Assembly: GCA_018828125.1 (NCBI GenBank)
Contig: JAHJWB010000013.1
Location: forward strand, 124,001-188,000
Direction of reading: 5' to 3'
Length of the DNA stretch: 64,000 nt
Source: Gammaproteobacteria bacterium
Lineage (GTDB): Bacteria; Pseudomonadota; Gammaproteobacteria; Burkholderiales; Burkholderiaceae_C
Shown here: piece after piece, positions 36,878-46,320 of the stretch
Numbering within the stretch: the first letter of the stretch is position 1
How the letters are laid out: each line of letters begins with the position of its first letter
Program-made: the position numbers and the translations under genes
The notes under the pieces: model-generated
The model's input: only the letters and a program-made list of their open reading frames with translations
What the model was told of the DNA's origin: nothing
Databases searched by the model: none

Positions 36878-36975
36878 AAAGATGGGCCCCACGCTTGGCC
36901 AATTCGTGTGGCCGCTGCCCCCCGAGGGGTCCGCTTTTTGTCTTGGGGCGGCCCGGCGACAAAAAACTTCAAGCC

Positions 36976-37029
36976 TTTTTGGACTCTAACGCTTATGCAG
37001 CAAGCGCAAGCAGCTATCATTTTGTTCGC
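36976..37029 (-). repeat. Dispersed palindromic repeat, family A, copy 8, at the CbiX gene start
   Basis: Plus strand: TTTGGACTCTAACGCTTATG, then CAGCAAGCGCAAGCAGCTAT and CATTTTG. It is the family read in reverse. It covers the ATG (36995) and the first codons of the next gene. Confidence 0.8.
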
Positions 37030-37375
37030 ACACGGCTCCCGTGATCCACTGTGGCGCCTGCCGCTGGAGGCCGTTGCGGCACGCATCGCTGCCCAGCAGC
37101 CAGACCGGCCTGTTCTGTGTGCTTACCTCGAACTTTGCACCCCGTCGTTAGCGGATGCCGCCCGACACCTTGTCGCTCAGGGCGCCACGCAGGTCACCGT
37201 GGTTCCCATGTTTCTTGGCACTGGCAAGCATGCGCGTGAAGACCTGCCCTTGCTGGTGCAGGATCTGCACGCCGCCCACCCCACCGTCCCATTCCACGTG
37301 CAGACCGCTATCGGCGAAGATCCGCGCATGACCGCCCTCATGGCTGAAATTGCCTGCGAAGCCCCCTCCGCCTGA
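36995..37375 (+). CDS. Sirohydrochlorin chelatase family protein (CbiX)
   Basis: A 126-aa single-domain CbiX/SirB-type protein. After a short N-terminus it reads IILFAHGSRDPLW (H13 is the expected metal ligand), then VVPMFLGTGKHAREDLP, the second conserved block. The short form dimerises. It inserts cobalt or iron into sirohydrochlorin, on the route to siroheme or cobalamin. The cysB-like gene next to it makes a siroheme/sulfur-assimilation link plausible. The first codons (MQQAQAA) come from a family-A repeat that runs across the start, and no clear ribosome site is seen, so the start is uncertain. Confidence 0.85.
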   Translation: MQQAQAAIILFAHGSRDPLWRLPLEAVAARIAAQQPDRPVLCAYLELCTPSLADAARHLVAQGATQVTVVPMFLGTGKHAREDLPLLVQDLHAAHPTVPFHVQTAIGEDPRMTALMAEIACEAPSA

Positions 37376-37440
37376 CAGTTCTGCTGAAATTCCTTAGATG
37401 CTTGCAGCATAATGATGCAACTCTTTAGGCAATATCAGAT

Positions 37441-38382
37441 ATGAACTTGCACCAATTTCGCTTCGTTCAAGAGGCTGCCCGGCGCAACCTGAACCTGACA
37501 GAAGCCGCCAAGGCCCTGCACACGTCTCAGCCGGGGGTATCCAAGGCCATCATCGAATTGGAAGAAGAACTGGGCGTCGACATCTTCGCGCGCCACGGCA
37601 AACGCCTCAAGCGCATTACCGAGCCCGGCCAGCACGTGCTCAAAAGCATCGAGGTCATCATGCGCGAGGTGGGCAACTTGAAGCGCATTGGCGAACAGTT
37701 CAGCGCGCAAGACAGCGGCACCCTCAGCATCGCCACCACTCACACCCAAGCCCGCTACGTGCTGCCCGTGCCCGTGGCCCGGCTGCGCGAGTCCTACCCC
37801 AAGGTCAACATCAGCCTGCACCAGGCCACACCGCACGAAGTGGCGCGCATGGTGATCGACGAAGTGGCCGAAATCGGCATGGCCACCGAATCGCTGGCCG
37901 ACTACCCTGAGCTAGTCACCCTGCCCTGCTACGAATGGCAGCACGTGCTGGTGGTGCCCAACGACCACCCGCTGGCGCAAAAGGAGCGCATCGGCCTGGA
38001 CGACTTGGCGCATGAGGCGCTCATCACCTACCACCCCTCGTTCACCGGCCGGGGCAAGATCGACCAGGCCTTTGCGGCCCGCAAGCTGCAGCCGCGCATC
38101 GTGCTTGAAGCCATCGACTCCGACGTGATCAAGACCTATGTGCGCCTGGGCCTGGGCATCGGCATCGTGGCCGAGATGGCCATGCGCGACGACCCGGTGG
38201 GCGACTTGGCCGTGCGCCCTGTGGGGCACCTTTTTGGTCAGAGCGTGGCCCGTGTCGCTTTCAAGCGCAGTGCCTACCTGCGCAACTTTGTCTACAAATT
38301 TGCCGAACTGCTGAGCGACCGCCTGAGCCGCGACCTCATCGCCCGCGCCATGACCGGGCACGTCAACGACTACGAACTCTGA
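37441..38382 (+). CDS. cysB: CysB family LysR-type transcriptional regulator
   Basis: A 313-aa LysR regulator of the CysB branch. The N-terminal winged helix begins MNLHQFRFVQEAARRNLNLT and includes ALHTSQPGVSKAIIELEEEL. The effector domain (about 93-300) has TTHTQARYVLP, HQATPHEVARMV and DVIKTYVRLGLGIGIVAEMA, typical of CysB/Cbl, which sense N-acetylserine or sulfate state. It probably controls sulfate and sulfonate assimilation genes elsewhere. The CbiX gene ends 65 bases upstream. Confidence 0.9.
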   Translation: MNLHQFRFVQEAARRNLNLTEAAKALHTSQPGVSKAIIELEEELGVDIFARHGKRLKRITEPGQHVLKSIEVIMREVGNLKRIGEQFSAQDSGTLSIATTHTQARYVLPVPVARLRESYPKVNISLHQATPHEVARMVIDEVAEIGMATESLADYPELVTLPCYEWQHVLVVPNDHPLAQKERIGLDDLAHEALITYHPSFTGRGKIDQAFAARKLQPRIVLEAIDSDVIKTYVRLGLGIGIVAEMAMRDDPVGDLAVRPVGHLFGQSVARVAFKRSAYLRNFVYKFAELLSDRLSRDLIARAMTGHVNDYEL

Positions 38383-38444
38383 CCGCTCTCGCCCCACACA
38401 GCCTCCCCCCTCTCACAGCCCATCGCAGAATTCACCGCAGTGCC

Positions 38445-39617
38445 ATGACCCAGACCACCGCCACCGCCCGCACTCCCGCCTTCCCCAGCAAGCTGCCCAA
38501 CGTCGGCACCACCATCTTCACCGTAATGTCGGCCCTGGCCACAGAGCACAAAGCCGTGAACCTAGGCCAGGGCTTCCCGGACTTTGAATGCGCCCCGGAG
38601 CTGGTGAATGCCGTCACCGCCGCCATGCAGGCCGGGCACAACCAGTACCCGCCGATGCCCGGCATTCCCGCGCTGCGCGAGGCCGTGGCCCGCAAGATCG
38701 AGGCGCTGCATGGCCGCGCCTACAACCCCAACACCGAAATCACCATCACCGCAGGCGCCACGCAGGCCATCATCACCACCATCCTGGCCATCGTGCACGC
38801 GGGCGACGAAGTGATCGTGCTCGATCCCTGCTACGACAGCTATGTGCCCAACATCGAGCTGGCCGGTGGCAAGGCCGTGCGCGTGCCGCTCACGCCCGGC
38901 ACCTTCCGCCCCGACTTTGCCAAGATCAGCGCGGCCATCACGCTCCGCACCCGCGCCATCATCATCAACAGCCCGCACAACCCCAGTGCCACCATCTGGA
39001 CGGCCGAGGAAATGCGCCAGCTAGAAGACCTGCTCGCGCCCACCGACATCCTGCTCATCAGCGACGAGGTGTACGAGCACATGGTGTTCGACGGCGCCGA
39101 GCACCAGAGCGCCGCTCGCTTTGCCGGCCTGGCTGCCCGCGCGTTCATCGTGTCCAGCTTTGGCAAGACCTTCCACGTCACCGGCTGGAAGGTCGGCACC
39201 GTGGCCGCGCCCGCAGCGCTGACGGCCGAGTTCCGCAAGGTGCACCAGTTCAACGTGTTCACCGTCAACACCCCCGTGCAGCACGGCCTGGCCGCCTACC
39301 TGCAAGACCCCACGCCCTACCTGCAACTGCCCGCGTTCTACCAGGCCAAGCGCGACCTGTTCCGCGAAGGGCTGGCAGGCTCGCGCTTCAAGCTGCTGCC
39401 CAGCACCGGCAGCTACTTCCAGTGCGTGGACATCTCGGCGATCAGCGATTTGAACGAGGCCGATTTCTGCCAGTGGCTCACCCGCGAGGTGGGTGTGGCA
39501 GCGATTCCGCTGTCAGCGTTCTATGGCGACGGATTTGACCAGCGTGTAGTGCGGTTCTGCTTTGCCAAGAAGGATGAGACGCTGCGCGCCGCGCTGGAGC
39601 GGCTGCGCAAGCTCTGA
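38445..39617 (+). CDS. Pyridoxal phosphate-dependent aminotransferase (methionine aminotransferase-like)
   Basis: A 390-aa fold-type I aminotransferase. Visible are NLGQGFPDFECAPEL, ITAGATQAI, NSPHNPSATIW with the conserved Asn-Pro, DEVYEHMVFDG, and the PLP lysine in SSFGKTFHVTGWKVG. The motif set fits the YbdL/kynurenine-oxoglutarate transaminase group, which uses methionine and aromatic amino acids. Its location next to a CysB-type regulator is compatible with a role in sulfur amino acid recycling, which I infer only from context. The 138-aa hypothetical gene follows 10 bases downstream. Confidence 0.9.
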   Translation: MTQTTATARTPAFPSKLPNVGTTIFTVMSALATEHKAVNLGQGFPDFECAPELVNAVTAAMQAGHNQYPPMPGIPALREAVARKIEALHGRAYNPNTEITITAGATQAIITTILAIVHAGDEVIVLDPCYDSYVPNIELAGGKAVRVPLTPGTFRPDFAKISAAITLRTRAIIINSPHNPSATIWTAEEMRQLEDLLAPTDILLISDEVYEHMVFDGAEHQSAARFAGLAARAFIVSSFGKTFHVTGWKVGTVAAPAALTAEFRKVHQFNVFTVNTPVQHGLAAYLQDPTPYLQLPAFYQAKRDLFREGLAGSRFKLLPSTGSYFQCVDISAISDLNEADFCQWLTREVGVAAIPLSAFYGDGFDQRVVRFCFAKKDETLRAALERLRKL

Positions 39618-39627
39618 GGCCGTTGCC

Positions 39628-40044
39628 ATGGTTGCACTGACCGGATCTCTCCGGCCCATCGTCGCGCCGACGCCCACCGACCAACTGCTGCCGTTTGAGA
39701 AAGCGTTGCTCCAAGCCACCGCTTCCGCGCTGCAACCAGCTGAGGCGGTGTTGCTGGCGAAGCAGGTGGACTGCATCAACAACATTCGCCGCACATTCGA
39801 CTGGAAGCGCATCGAATTCCAGTGCAAACGCTGGTTTCAGGTTCGATGGCCGACAGCGCTTCTCTTCGACCGGACGGACACATTCCGCATCGCCACCATT
39901 GCCTGCCAGTTTGGAACGAAAGATGCGCTGGTGGATGTGTGGGCGGAGGGCGGCCATGTGTCTGCGCTGGAATCCCCCACGGGTTTCAGCGGACTCTCCA
40001 TTTCAGGGCCACTTAACATCGTTGCCGTGCACCCCGCTGCCTGA
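39628..40044 (+). CDS. Hypothetical protein
   Basis: A 138-aa protein starting MVALTGSLRPIVAPTPTD. It has a helical first half (LLPFEKALLQATASALQPAE) and a beta-rich second half (RWFQVRWPTALLFDRTDTF, then FSGLSISGPLNIVAV). No signal peptide or membrane helix is seen. I do not recognise a family. It begins 10 bases after the aminotransferase stop and is probably cotranscribed. Codon use resembles the flanking genes only moderately, so this is a lower-confidence gene. Confidence 0.55.
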   Translation: MVALTGSLRPIVAPTPTDQLLPFEKALLQATASALQPAEAVLLAKQVDCINNIRRTFDWKRIEFQCKRWFQVRWPTALLFDRTDTFRIATIACQFGTKDALVDVWAEGGHVSALESPTGFSGLSISGPLNIVAVHPAA

Positions 40045-40070
40045 CAGGGCCCATATCGTTCAGCAGCAAG

Positions 40071-40141
40071 CAAAAATTCAAGAAAAAGTGGCCTTTGCGC
40101 TCATCCACAAAGCGCAAACAGCTACAAATACAATAGCAAAC
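40071..40141 (-). repeat. Dispersed palindromic repeat, family A, copy 9
   Basis: AAAAGTGGCCTTTGCGCTCA then TCCACAAAGCGCAAACAGCT and ACAAATACAATAGCAA (plus strand). Here the arms read TTTGCGCT/AGCGCAAA, a variant of the standard pair. It lies between convergent genes. Confidence 0.8.
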
Positions 40142-40212
40142 TCTCTACCCATCACCCTGGCTGCCACACCAACCCCGCGTTTTCCACGGAGTGGCATGGC
40201 AGTGCCCCGCCC

Positions 40213-41115
40213 TCATCTCGTCTGCCGCGCCAGCCACACACCCGCCGCAGCCAACCCCATCCCAGCCAGTGCCCAGCCGCTGAGCGTCTCGCCAAACATA
40301 GCCCACGCGATCAGCGCTGTAGTCGGGGGGGTGAGGTAAAACAAGCTGGCAACGTTCACTGCACCGCCCCGGCGGATGAGCAGGTTCAGCAGGCTCACAG
40401 CCCCCAGCGACAGCACGAGCACCAGCCAGCCCAGCGCAAATACAAACTCTCCCGTCCACGATATGGCCATGGACTCGGTAGCGTAGGCAACCGCAGCCAT
40501 CGCCACCGCACAGGGCAGGTACTGGATGACTGAGCCCGTGCGCAAATCGAACGAGGGGCAGAACCGCTTCTGGTACAGCGTGCCCGCTGTGATGCCCAGC
40601 AGCGCGACCACCGCTGGCAGCAGCATGCCCAGCAACGCACCCGCCGGCACGGTAGCCACCTTGCCGGCCACCACCAGCGCCACGCCGGTAAAGCCCAGGG
40701 CCAGGCCCGCCCACTGGGCAGGCCGCACCTTCTCGCCCAGCAAAGCCCCGGCCACCAGGGCTGTCAGCAGCGGCTGCAATCCCACCACCAACGCCGTGAT
40801 GCCCGACGGCAGCCCATGCCCGATGGCAATGAACACCCCGCCCAGGTACACGCCGTGCACCAGCAGGCCCGACACCCCGATGTGTATCCAGGCCCTGCCC
40901 GACGGCGGCCACGGCGCACGCGCCACGGCGACCACCGCGAGCATGAGCACGATGACGATGGCAAACCGCAGCGCCAGAAAGGTCAGCGGCTCCACATACG
41001 GCAGCCCCAGCTTGGCGCCGATAAAGCCGGTGCTCCAGAGCGCCACAAAAAGCAGAGGGACAAGGGAATCGAGCGGACTGGAAGGGCTGGGACGGAGCGG
41101 TGTGGCCTGGGTCAT
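40213..41115 (-). CDS. DMT superfamily (EamA) transporter
   Basis: A 300-aa inner-membrane protein with ten transmembrane helices arranged as two EamA repeats of five (about 15-140 and 150-298). The opening LLFVALWSTGFIGAKLGL is typical of the drug/metabolite exporter family. The second repeat contains ALLGITAGTLYQKRF and LIAWAMFGETLSGWALAGMG. Substrates in this family range from amino acids to purines and drugs; none can be assigned. It is monocistronic and transcribed away from the kdp operon. Confidence 0.88.
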   Translation of the reverse strand: MTQATPLRPSPSSPLDSLVPLLFVALWSTGFIGAKLGLPYVEPLTFLALRFAIVIVLMLAVVAVARAPWPPSGRAWIHIGVSGLLVHGVYLGGVFIAIGHGLPSGITALVVGLQPLLTALVAGALLGEKVRPAQWAGLALGFTGVALVVAGKVATVPAGALLGMLLPAVVALLGITAGTLYQKRFCPSFDLRTGSVIQYLPCAVAMAAVAYATESMAISWTGEFVFALGWLVLVLSLGAVSLLNLLIRRGGAVNVASLFYLTPPTTALIAWAMFGETLSGWALAGMGLAAAGVWLARQTR

Positions 41116-41303
41116 GAAGCAAAGAAGCGTGATGCAGGGTGGGGATGATCGCAGCTTGCGAGCGCATTTGCTTCAGGCCAATGCGCGCCTCCTTCGATGA
41201 CCCGTATTGAGAACGGATTGACCCGGAGCGTTCTGCCCCTGCCGAGCGTGCAGACGTCCGAAACCAGTGCCAGAACCGGCAAACCCGCGCATCGAGGAAA
41301 AAC

Positions 41304-41370
41304 TTTGAATAAAACCAACCTGTAGCGCTTGAATATCATGCGCATACAGCTATAAATTCAATAGCAAATT
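41304..41370 (-). repeat. Dispersed palindromic repeat, family A, copy 10
   Basis: Plus strand: AACCTGTAGCGCTTGAATAT, then CATGCGCATACAGCTATAAA and TTCAATAGCAAATTGCC. One arm (ATGCGC) has diverged from AAGCGC. Confidence 0.75.
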
Positions 41371-41409
41371 GCCATGCATTGTTCTGCCAGCCAGGCCTGG
41401 CGCCCGCGC

Positions 41410-41463
41410 ATCTTGATGCGATCTTGATACCCCACCCCACACTCTTGCGCCCATCTTGATGCG
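41410..41463 (+). promoter_or_regulatory. Candidate KdpE binding repeats
   Basis: ATCTTGATGCG (41410-41420) and ATCTTGATACC (41421-41431) are head-to-tail with 11-bp spacing, and ATCTTGATGCG recurs at 41453-41463, 32 bp further on. OmpR-family regulators such as KdpE bind direct repeats one turn (about 10-11 bp) apart. The first copy also forms CGCATC-TT-GATGCG. It is 93 bp or less before the small ORF of the kdp operon. Confidence 0.55.
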
Positions 41464-41502
41464 GCCGTTCCTAGCATCGGCCCATGACTCAAGGAGGACG
41501 AT

Positions 41503-41610
41503 ATGGACTGGATATTGATGGCGGTGGAAGGCCTGCTGTGGCTGGCCGTCTATGGCTTGGCCAAGGGTTGCGCGCTGCTGCAACGCCAGGCACAAGGGGG
41601 GCGGTCATGA
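41503..41610 (+). CDS. Small membrane ORF upstream of kdpF
   Basis: A 35-codon frame opening [18 protein letters not shown], with the stop TGA at 41608. A strong ribosome site AAGGAGG lies 5 bases before the ATG at 41503. The first 27 residues form one likely transmembrane helix, followed by a short basic end (QRQAQGGRS). Its TGA overlaps the kdpF ATG by 4 bases (ATGA), so the two are translationally coupled. It may be an accessory subunit like KdpF, or a leader peptide. I know no named family for it. Confidence 0.7.
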   Translation: MDWILMAVEGLLWLAVYGLAKGCALLQRQAQGGRS

Positions 41611-41702
41611 CCAGCGGCTGGATGATTCTGGCGGCTGTTCTGGCTGCAGGCCTCTTGGTGTATCTGATCGCCGTGCTGCTGCGGCCGGAGGACTTTTCAT
41701 GA
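41607..41702 (+). CDS. kdpF: K+-transporting ATPase subunit KdpF
   Basis: A 31-aa single-helix peptide, [20 protein letters not shown] followed by [11 protein letters not shown]. The ending L-L-R-P-E-x-F is the family signature, and the size matches KdpF (about 29 aa). It stabilises the KdpABC complex in the inner membrane, where it replaces lipids. It overlaps the small ORF upstream and kdpA downstream by 4 bases each. Confidence 0.9.
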   Translation: MTSGWMILAAVLAAGLLVYLIAVLLRPEDFS

Positions 41703-43492
41703 GCACCGGTGCCTGGCTGCAACTGGCAGTGTTTTTGGCCCTGCTGCTGGCGCTGGCTTGGCCGCTGGCGCGCTACATCGACACCGTGATGGCAGGCCGC
41801 TTTGCGCTGGGGCGGCGGCTGGAAGGGCCGTTGTTCCAGCTGGCAGGCGTGCGGCCCGACGAAGAGACCGGTTGGCTGCGCTACGCGCTGGGCCTGCTGG
41901 TGTTCAACGGCCTGGGCGTGCTGGCGGTGTATGCGCTGCAGCGCTGGCAAGCGGTGCTGCCGCTCAACCCGCAGGGCATGGCTGCGGTGGCACCCGATTC
42001 GGCCTTCAACACGGCCATCAGCTTTGTCACCAACACCAACTGGCAGGGCTATGGCGGCGAGAGCACCATGAGCTACCTCACGCAGATGCTGGCGTTGACG
42101 GTGCAGAACTTTCTGTCTGCCGCGACAGGCTTGGTGGTCGTCATTGCGCTGGTGCGCGGGTTCGCGCGGCATTCGGCTCAGAGTATTGGCAATGTGTGGG
42201 CCGACCTGACTCGCGCCACGCTGTGGGTGCTGCTGCCCCTATCGCTGGTGCTGGCCGTGGTGTTTGCAGGCCAGGGCGTGATCCAGAACCTGTCGCCTTA
42301 CACCGAGGTACAGACACTGGAGCCCGTGCACTACGACGCGCCCAAGCTCGATGGCGCGGGCCAGCCGGTGCTGGACGCTCAGGGCGCCCCGGTGACGGAA
42401 CCCGCCACGCAAACCACCCAAACCCTGGCCATGGGCCCCGTGGCCTCGCAGCTGGCCATCAAGATGCTGGGCACCAATGGCGGTGGCTTCTTCAACGCCA
42501 ACTCGGCCCACCCGTTCGAGAACCCCTCGGCCGCCAGCAACCTGCTGCAGATGCTGGCCATCTTCCTCATCCCCGCTGCGCTGTGCCTGGTGTTTGGCCG
42601 CATGGTGGGCGATGAGCGCCAGGGCTGGACGATTCTGGCCACGATGAGCCTGCTGTTTGTGGTGGCCGTAGTAGCTGCCACCGCCTTCGAGCAGCAGGGC
42701 AACCCACTGCTGACATCGCTGGGTGTGGACCAGGCCGCCAGTGCCCTGCAGGCGGGCGGCAACATGGAAGGCAAAGAGACGCGCTTTGGCATCGTCACCT
42801 CCGCCCTGTTCGCCGTCATCACCACAGCGGCCAGCTGCGGCGCGGTGATTTCCATGCACGACAGCTTCACGCCCCTGGGCGGCATGGTGCCCATGGTGCT
42901 CATGCAGATGGGCGAGGTGGTGTTTGGCGGCGTGGGCTCGGGCCTGTACGGCATGCTGGTGTTTGCCATCATGGCCGTGTTCATTGCCGGGCTGATGATT
43001 GGCCGCACACCCGAGTACCTGGGCAAGAAGATCGAGACGCATGAGATGAAGCTCGTTGCCATCGCCATCCTGGTCACGCCCCTGCTGGTGCTGCTGGGCA
43101 CGGCTGTGGCAGTGATGAGCGAGGCGGGCCGCGCTGGCCTCTCCAACCCTGGCGCGCACGGCTTTAGTCAGGTGCTGTACGCGCTGTCTTCCGCCGCCAA
43201 CAACAACGGCAGCGCCTTCGCAGGCTTGTCGGCCAACACCCCCTTCTACAACGTGCTGCTGGCAGCGGCCATGTGGCTGGGCCGCTTTGGCGTGATCGTG
43301 CCCGTGCTGGCCATGGCCGGATCATTGGCCGCCAAGAAGCGCGCCACCGCCACCGACGGCACCTTACCCACCCACGGCCCACTGTTTGTGGCGCTGCTGG
43401 CGGGGGTGGTGCTGCTGGTGGGCTTGCTGAACTATGTGCCCGCCCTGGCGCTGGGCCCGGTGGTCGAGCACCTGGTGCTGACCACACGCTAA
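41699..43492 (+). CDS. kdpA: K+-transporting ATPase subunit KdpA
   Basis: A 597-aa potassium-channel-like subunit that binds and moves K+ across the inner membrane. The start at 41699 overlaps kdpF. Selectivity-filter-like loops include [13 protein letters not shown], the [19 protein letters not shown] block, and [10 protein letters not shown] and NNNGSAFAG; together these are the four filter regions of KdpA. About ten transmembrane helices are seen. It forms the Kdp pump with KdpB and KdpC. Confidence 0.96.
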   Translation: MSTGAWLQLAVFLALLLALAWPLARYIDTVMAGRFALGRRLEGPLFQLAGVRPDEETGWLRYALGLLVFNGLGVLAVYALQRWQAVLPLNPQGMAAVAPDSAFNTAISFVTNTNWQGYGGESTMSYLTQMLALTVQNFLSAATGLVVVIALVRGFARHSAQSIGNVWADLTRATLWVLLPLSLVLAVVFAGQGVIQNLSPYTEVQTLEPVHYDAPKLDGAGQPVLDAQGAPVTEPATQTTQTLAMGPVASQLAIKMLGTNGGGFFNANSAHPFENPSAASNLLQMLAIFLIPAALCLVFGRMVGDERQGWTILATMSLLFVVAVVAATAFEQQGNPLLTSLGVDQAASALQAGGNMEGKETRFGIVTSALFAVITTAASCGAVISMHDSFTPLGGMVPMVLMQMGEVVFGGVGSGLYGMLVFAIMAVFIAGLMIGRTPEYLGKKIETHEMKLVAIAILVTPLLVLLGTAVAVMSEAGRAGLSNPGAHGFSQVLYALSSAANNNGSAFAGLSANTPFYNVLLAAAMWLGRFGVIVPVLAMAGSLAAKKRATATDGTLPTHGPLFVALLAGVVLLVGLLNYVPALALGPVVEHLVLTTR

Positions 43493-43513
43493 AGAAATGG
43501 CACGGAGATTGTG

Positions 43514-45580
43514 ATGACTCGCAAGACATTGACCCTGTTCGACCCCACCCTGGTGCGCCCCGCGCTGCTGGAGGCCTTCAAGAAGCTGGACCCGCGCGTG
43601 CAATGGCGCAACCCGGTGATGTTTGTGGTGTACGTGGGCAGCGCCTTCACCACCGCGCTGGCCGCCAGCAAGCCCGAGGGCTTCACGGCAGCAGTCGCGC
43701 TGTGGCTGTGGTTCACCGTGCTGTTCGCCAACTTCGCCGAGGCCATGGCTGAAGGCCGCAGCAAGGCCCAGGCGGCCTCGTTGCGCAGCCTGAAAAAGCA
43801 GACCTGGGCCAAAAAGCTCGACGGTCAGTTTGACCGCACCACGCCACGCACCGAGCTGACCTGGCTGCCGCTGGAGGCCAGCAATCTGCGCAAGGGCGAC
43901 GTGGTGCTGGTAGAAGCGGGCGACACCATTCCCGCCGATGGCGAGGTGATCGACGGCGTGGCCTCGGTGGACGAAAGCGCCATCACGGGTGAATCCGCCC
44001 CCGTGATCCGCGAATCGGGCGGCGACTTTAGTGCCGTGACCGGCGGCACCCGCGTGCTGTCTGACTGGATTGTGGTGCGCGTGGCCGTGAACCCCGGCGA
44101 GACTTTTGTCGACCGCATGATCGCCATGGTCGAAAACGCCAAGCGCCACAAGACGCCCAACGAGATTGCGCTGACCATCCTGCTGGTGGCGCTGACCATC
44201 GTGTTCCTGGGCGTGGTGGTCACGCTGCTGCCGTTCTCGCTGTTCAGCGTGCAGGCAAGCGGCGCGGGCGAGCCGGTGAGCCTGGTCGTGCTGGTGGCCC
44301 TGCTGGTGTGCCTGATCCCCACCACCATTGCGGGTCTGCTCAGCGCCATTGGCGTGGCGGGCATGAGCCGCATGATGCAGGCCAATGTGATCGCCACCTC
44401 GGGCCGCGCGGTGGAGGCTGCGGGCGATGTGGACGTGCTGCTGCTGGACAAGACCGGCACCATCACCCTGGGCAACCGGCAGGCCAGCCAGTTCGTGTCA
44501 GCCCCTGGCGTCACAGATGCCGCATTGGCTGATGCCGCGCAGCTTGCGTCGCTGGCCGATGAAACCCCCGAAGGCCGCAGCATCGTGGTGCTGGCCAAGC
44601 AGAAGTTCAACCTGCGCGAGCGCGACCTCTCCAGTCTGAATGCCCAGTTTGTGCCCTTCACTGCGCAAACGCGCATGAGTGGCGTGGACTTGCCCGGCGC
44701 GCGCCTGCTGCGCAAGGGTGCGGCCGATGCCATCCGCAAGCATGTGGAGGCCCTGGGCGGGCGCTTTCCTACCGCCGTGCAGACGGCGGTGGACGATGTA
44801 TCGCGCCGTGGCAGCACCCCGCTGGTGGTGGCCGATGGCGCCCATGTGCTGGGCGTGGTGGAGCTCAAAGACGTGGTCAAGGGCGGCATCAAGGAACGCT
44901 TTGCCGAGCTGCGCCGCATGGGCATCAAGACCGTGATGGTGACGGGCGACAACCGCTTGACGGCCGCCGCCATTGCCGCCGAGGCGGGGGTGGACGACTT
45001 TCTGGCCGAGGCCACCCCTGAGGCCAAGCTGCAGCTCATCCGCAGCTACCAAGCCAATGGCCAGCTGGTGGCCATGACGGGCGACGGCACCAACGATGCC
45101 CCCGCCCTGGCCCAGGCCGACGTAGCCGTGGCCATGAACACCGGCACCCAGGCAGCCAAGGAGGCGGGCAACATGGTGGACCTGGACAGCAACCCCACCA
45201 AGCTCATCGAGATCGTCGAGACCGGCAAGCAGATGCTGATGACGCGCGGCTCGCTCACCACCTTCAGCATTGCCAACGACATCGCCAAGTACTTTGCCAT
45301 CATCCCGGCGGCGTTTGTCACCACCTACCCGCAACTGTCGGCGCTGAACTTCATGCACCTGGCCAGCCCCTCGTCGGCCATCCTGTCGGCCGTGGTGTTC
45401 AACGCGCTAATCATCATCTTTTTAATTCCACTGGCCTTGAAAGGCGTGCCTTACCGCGCCGTGGGTGCCGCTGCGCTGCTGCGCCGCAACCTGGCGATTT
45501 ACGGGCTGGGGGGCATGGTGGTGCCGTTCATTGGCATCAAGCTCATCGACATGGCGCTGGCCGCCATGGGCATGGCTTGA
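43514..45580 (+). CDS. kdpB: K+-transporting P-type ATPase subunit KdpB
   Basis: A 688-aa P-type ATPase subunit that hydrolyses ATP to drive K+ uptake. The phosphorylated aspartate is D312 in [12 protein letters not shown]. Other P-type motifs are [12 protein letters not shown] in the actuator domain, and [17 protein letters not shown] and [13 protein letters not shown] in the P domain. The ATG at 43514 is preferred to the GTG immediately before it, as GGAG is 6 bases upstream of the ATG. It follows kdpA by 21 bases. Confidence 0.96.
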   Translation: MTRKTLTLFDPTLVRPALLEAFKKLDPRVQWRNPVMFVVYVGSAFTTALAASKPEGFTAAVALWLWFTVLFANFAEAMAEGRSKAQAASLRSLKKQTWAKKLDGQFDRTTPRTELTWLPLEASNLRKGDVVLVEAGDTIPADGEVIDGVASVDESAITGESAPVIRESGGDFSAVTGGTRVLSDWIVVRVAVNPGETFVDRMIAMVENAKRHKTPNEIALTILLVALTIVFLGVVVTLLPFSLFSVQASGAGEPVSLVVLVALLVCLIPTTIAGLLSAIGVAGMSRMMQANVIATSGRAVEAAGDVDVLLLDKTGTITLGNRQASQFVSAPGVTDAALADAAQLASLADETPEGRSIVVLAKQKFNLRERDLSSLNAQFVPFTAQTRMSGVDLPGARLLRKGAADAIRKHVEALGGRFPTAVQTAVDDVSRRGSTPLVVADGAHVLGVVELKDVVKGGIKERFAELRRMGIKTVMVTGDNRLTAAAIAAEAGVDDFLAEATPEAKLQLIRSYQANGQLVAMTGDGTNDAPALAQADVAVAMNTGTQAAKEAGNMVDLDSNPTKLIEIVETGKQMLMTRGSLTTFSIANDIAKYFAIIPAAFVTTYPQLSALNFMHLASPSSAILSAVVFNALIIIFLIPLALKGVPYRAVGAAALLRRNLAIYGLGGMVVPFIGIKLIDMALAAMGMA

Positions 45581-45635
45581 CCCTGTGCTCCACCGCTAGT
45601 GCCGCGCCCCAACTTTCCATAAAGAGGACCCTTCT

Positions 45636-46253
45636 ATGCCTATCCGTATACCCCGCGACGACGTGCCCGCTAGCACCGGCGGCATCTTGCGCCCCGCCCT
45701 CACATTGTTTGTCGTGCTCTCTCTCATCACCGGCTTGCTGTACCCGCTGGCCGTCACGGGCGTGGCGCAAACGGTTTCTCCACACCAGGCCAACGGCAGC
45801 CTCGTCACCCAGGGTGGCAAGGCCGTGGGTTCGGAGCTGATCGGGCAGTCGTTCACTGAGCGCGGCCACTTCTGGGGCCGCCCCTCGGCCACCACGCCCA
45901 TGCCCTACAACGCAGCGGCCTCGGGCGGGTCCAACCTGGGCCCCACGAACCCGGCGCTGGCCGGAGCCGTCAGGGCGCGCATCGAGGCCCTGCGCGCTGC
46001 CGACCCCGGCAACACCCAACCCGTGCCCGTGGACTTGGTCACCGCATCGGCCAGCGGGCTGGACCCCCACATCAGCCCCGCAGCCGCCGCCTTTCAAGCC
46101 GAGCGCGTGGCCCGCGCCCGGGGCGTGCCCGTGGCGCAGGTGCAGGCGTTGGTGCGGCAGCACACCCAAAGCCCCTGGCTGGGCCTGCTGGGCGAGCCGC
46201 GTGTGAACGTATTGGCCTTGAATCTCGCGCTTGATTCGCTACCAAAACCATAG
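45636..46253 (+). CDS. kdpC: K+-transporting ATPase subunit KdpC
   Basis: A 205-aa subunit with one N-terminal transmembrane helix (about 20-42, [19 protein letters not shown]) and a periplasmic domain. Family blocks are [20 protein letters not shown], then [12 protein letters not shown], and [11 protein letters not shown] near the C-terminus. KdpC is needed for high-affinity transport as part of KdpFABC. The stop codon TAG lies in the CCATAGCT of a family-A repeat. kdpD starts 67 bases downstream. Confidence 0.95.
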   Translation: MPIRIPRDDVPASTGGILRPALTLFVVLSLITGLLYPLAVTGVAQTVSPHQANGSLVTQGGKAVGSELIGQSFTERGHFWGRPSATTPMPYNAAASGGSNLGPTNPALAGAVRARIEALRAADPGNTQPVPVDLVTASASGLDPHISPAAAAFQAERVARARGVPVAQVQALVRQHTQSPWLGLLGEPRVNVLALNLALDSLPKP

Positions 46254-46300
46254 CTCCTTGCGCTTGATAGATAAGCGCCAGAGGCCTATTTGACTCCAAA
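46241..46300 (+). repeat. Dispersed palindromic repeat, family A, copy 11, overlapping the kdpC stop
   Basis: CCAAAACCATAGCTCCTTGC, then GCTTGATAGATAAGCGCCAG and AGGCCTATTTGACTCCAAA. The first part contains the kdpC stop codon. Confidence 0.85.
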
Positions 46301-46320
46301 TTGACGAGTACACTGAGCCC

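Larger units (their letters stand above)
41116..41502. other. Intergenic region upstream of the kdp operon
   Basis: A 387-bp region. It contains a family-A repeat (41304-41370), three ATCTTGAT direct repeats (41410-41460) that may bind KdpE, and an AAGGAGG ribosome site (41491-41497) for the small ORF ahead of kdpF. No other gene is seen. Confidence 0.6.

Noticed and set aside
36878..36967. G+C-rich stretch after lptG as a family-B copy
   Set aside because: It shares only short C-runs with the other copies; it may be a third repeat type, but evidence is thin.
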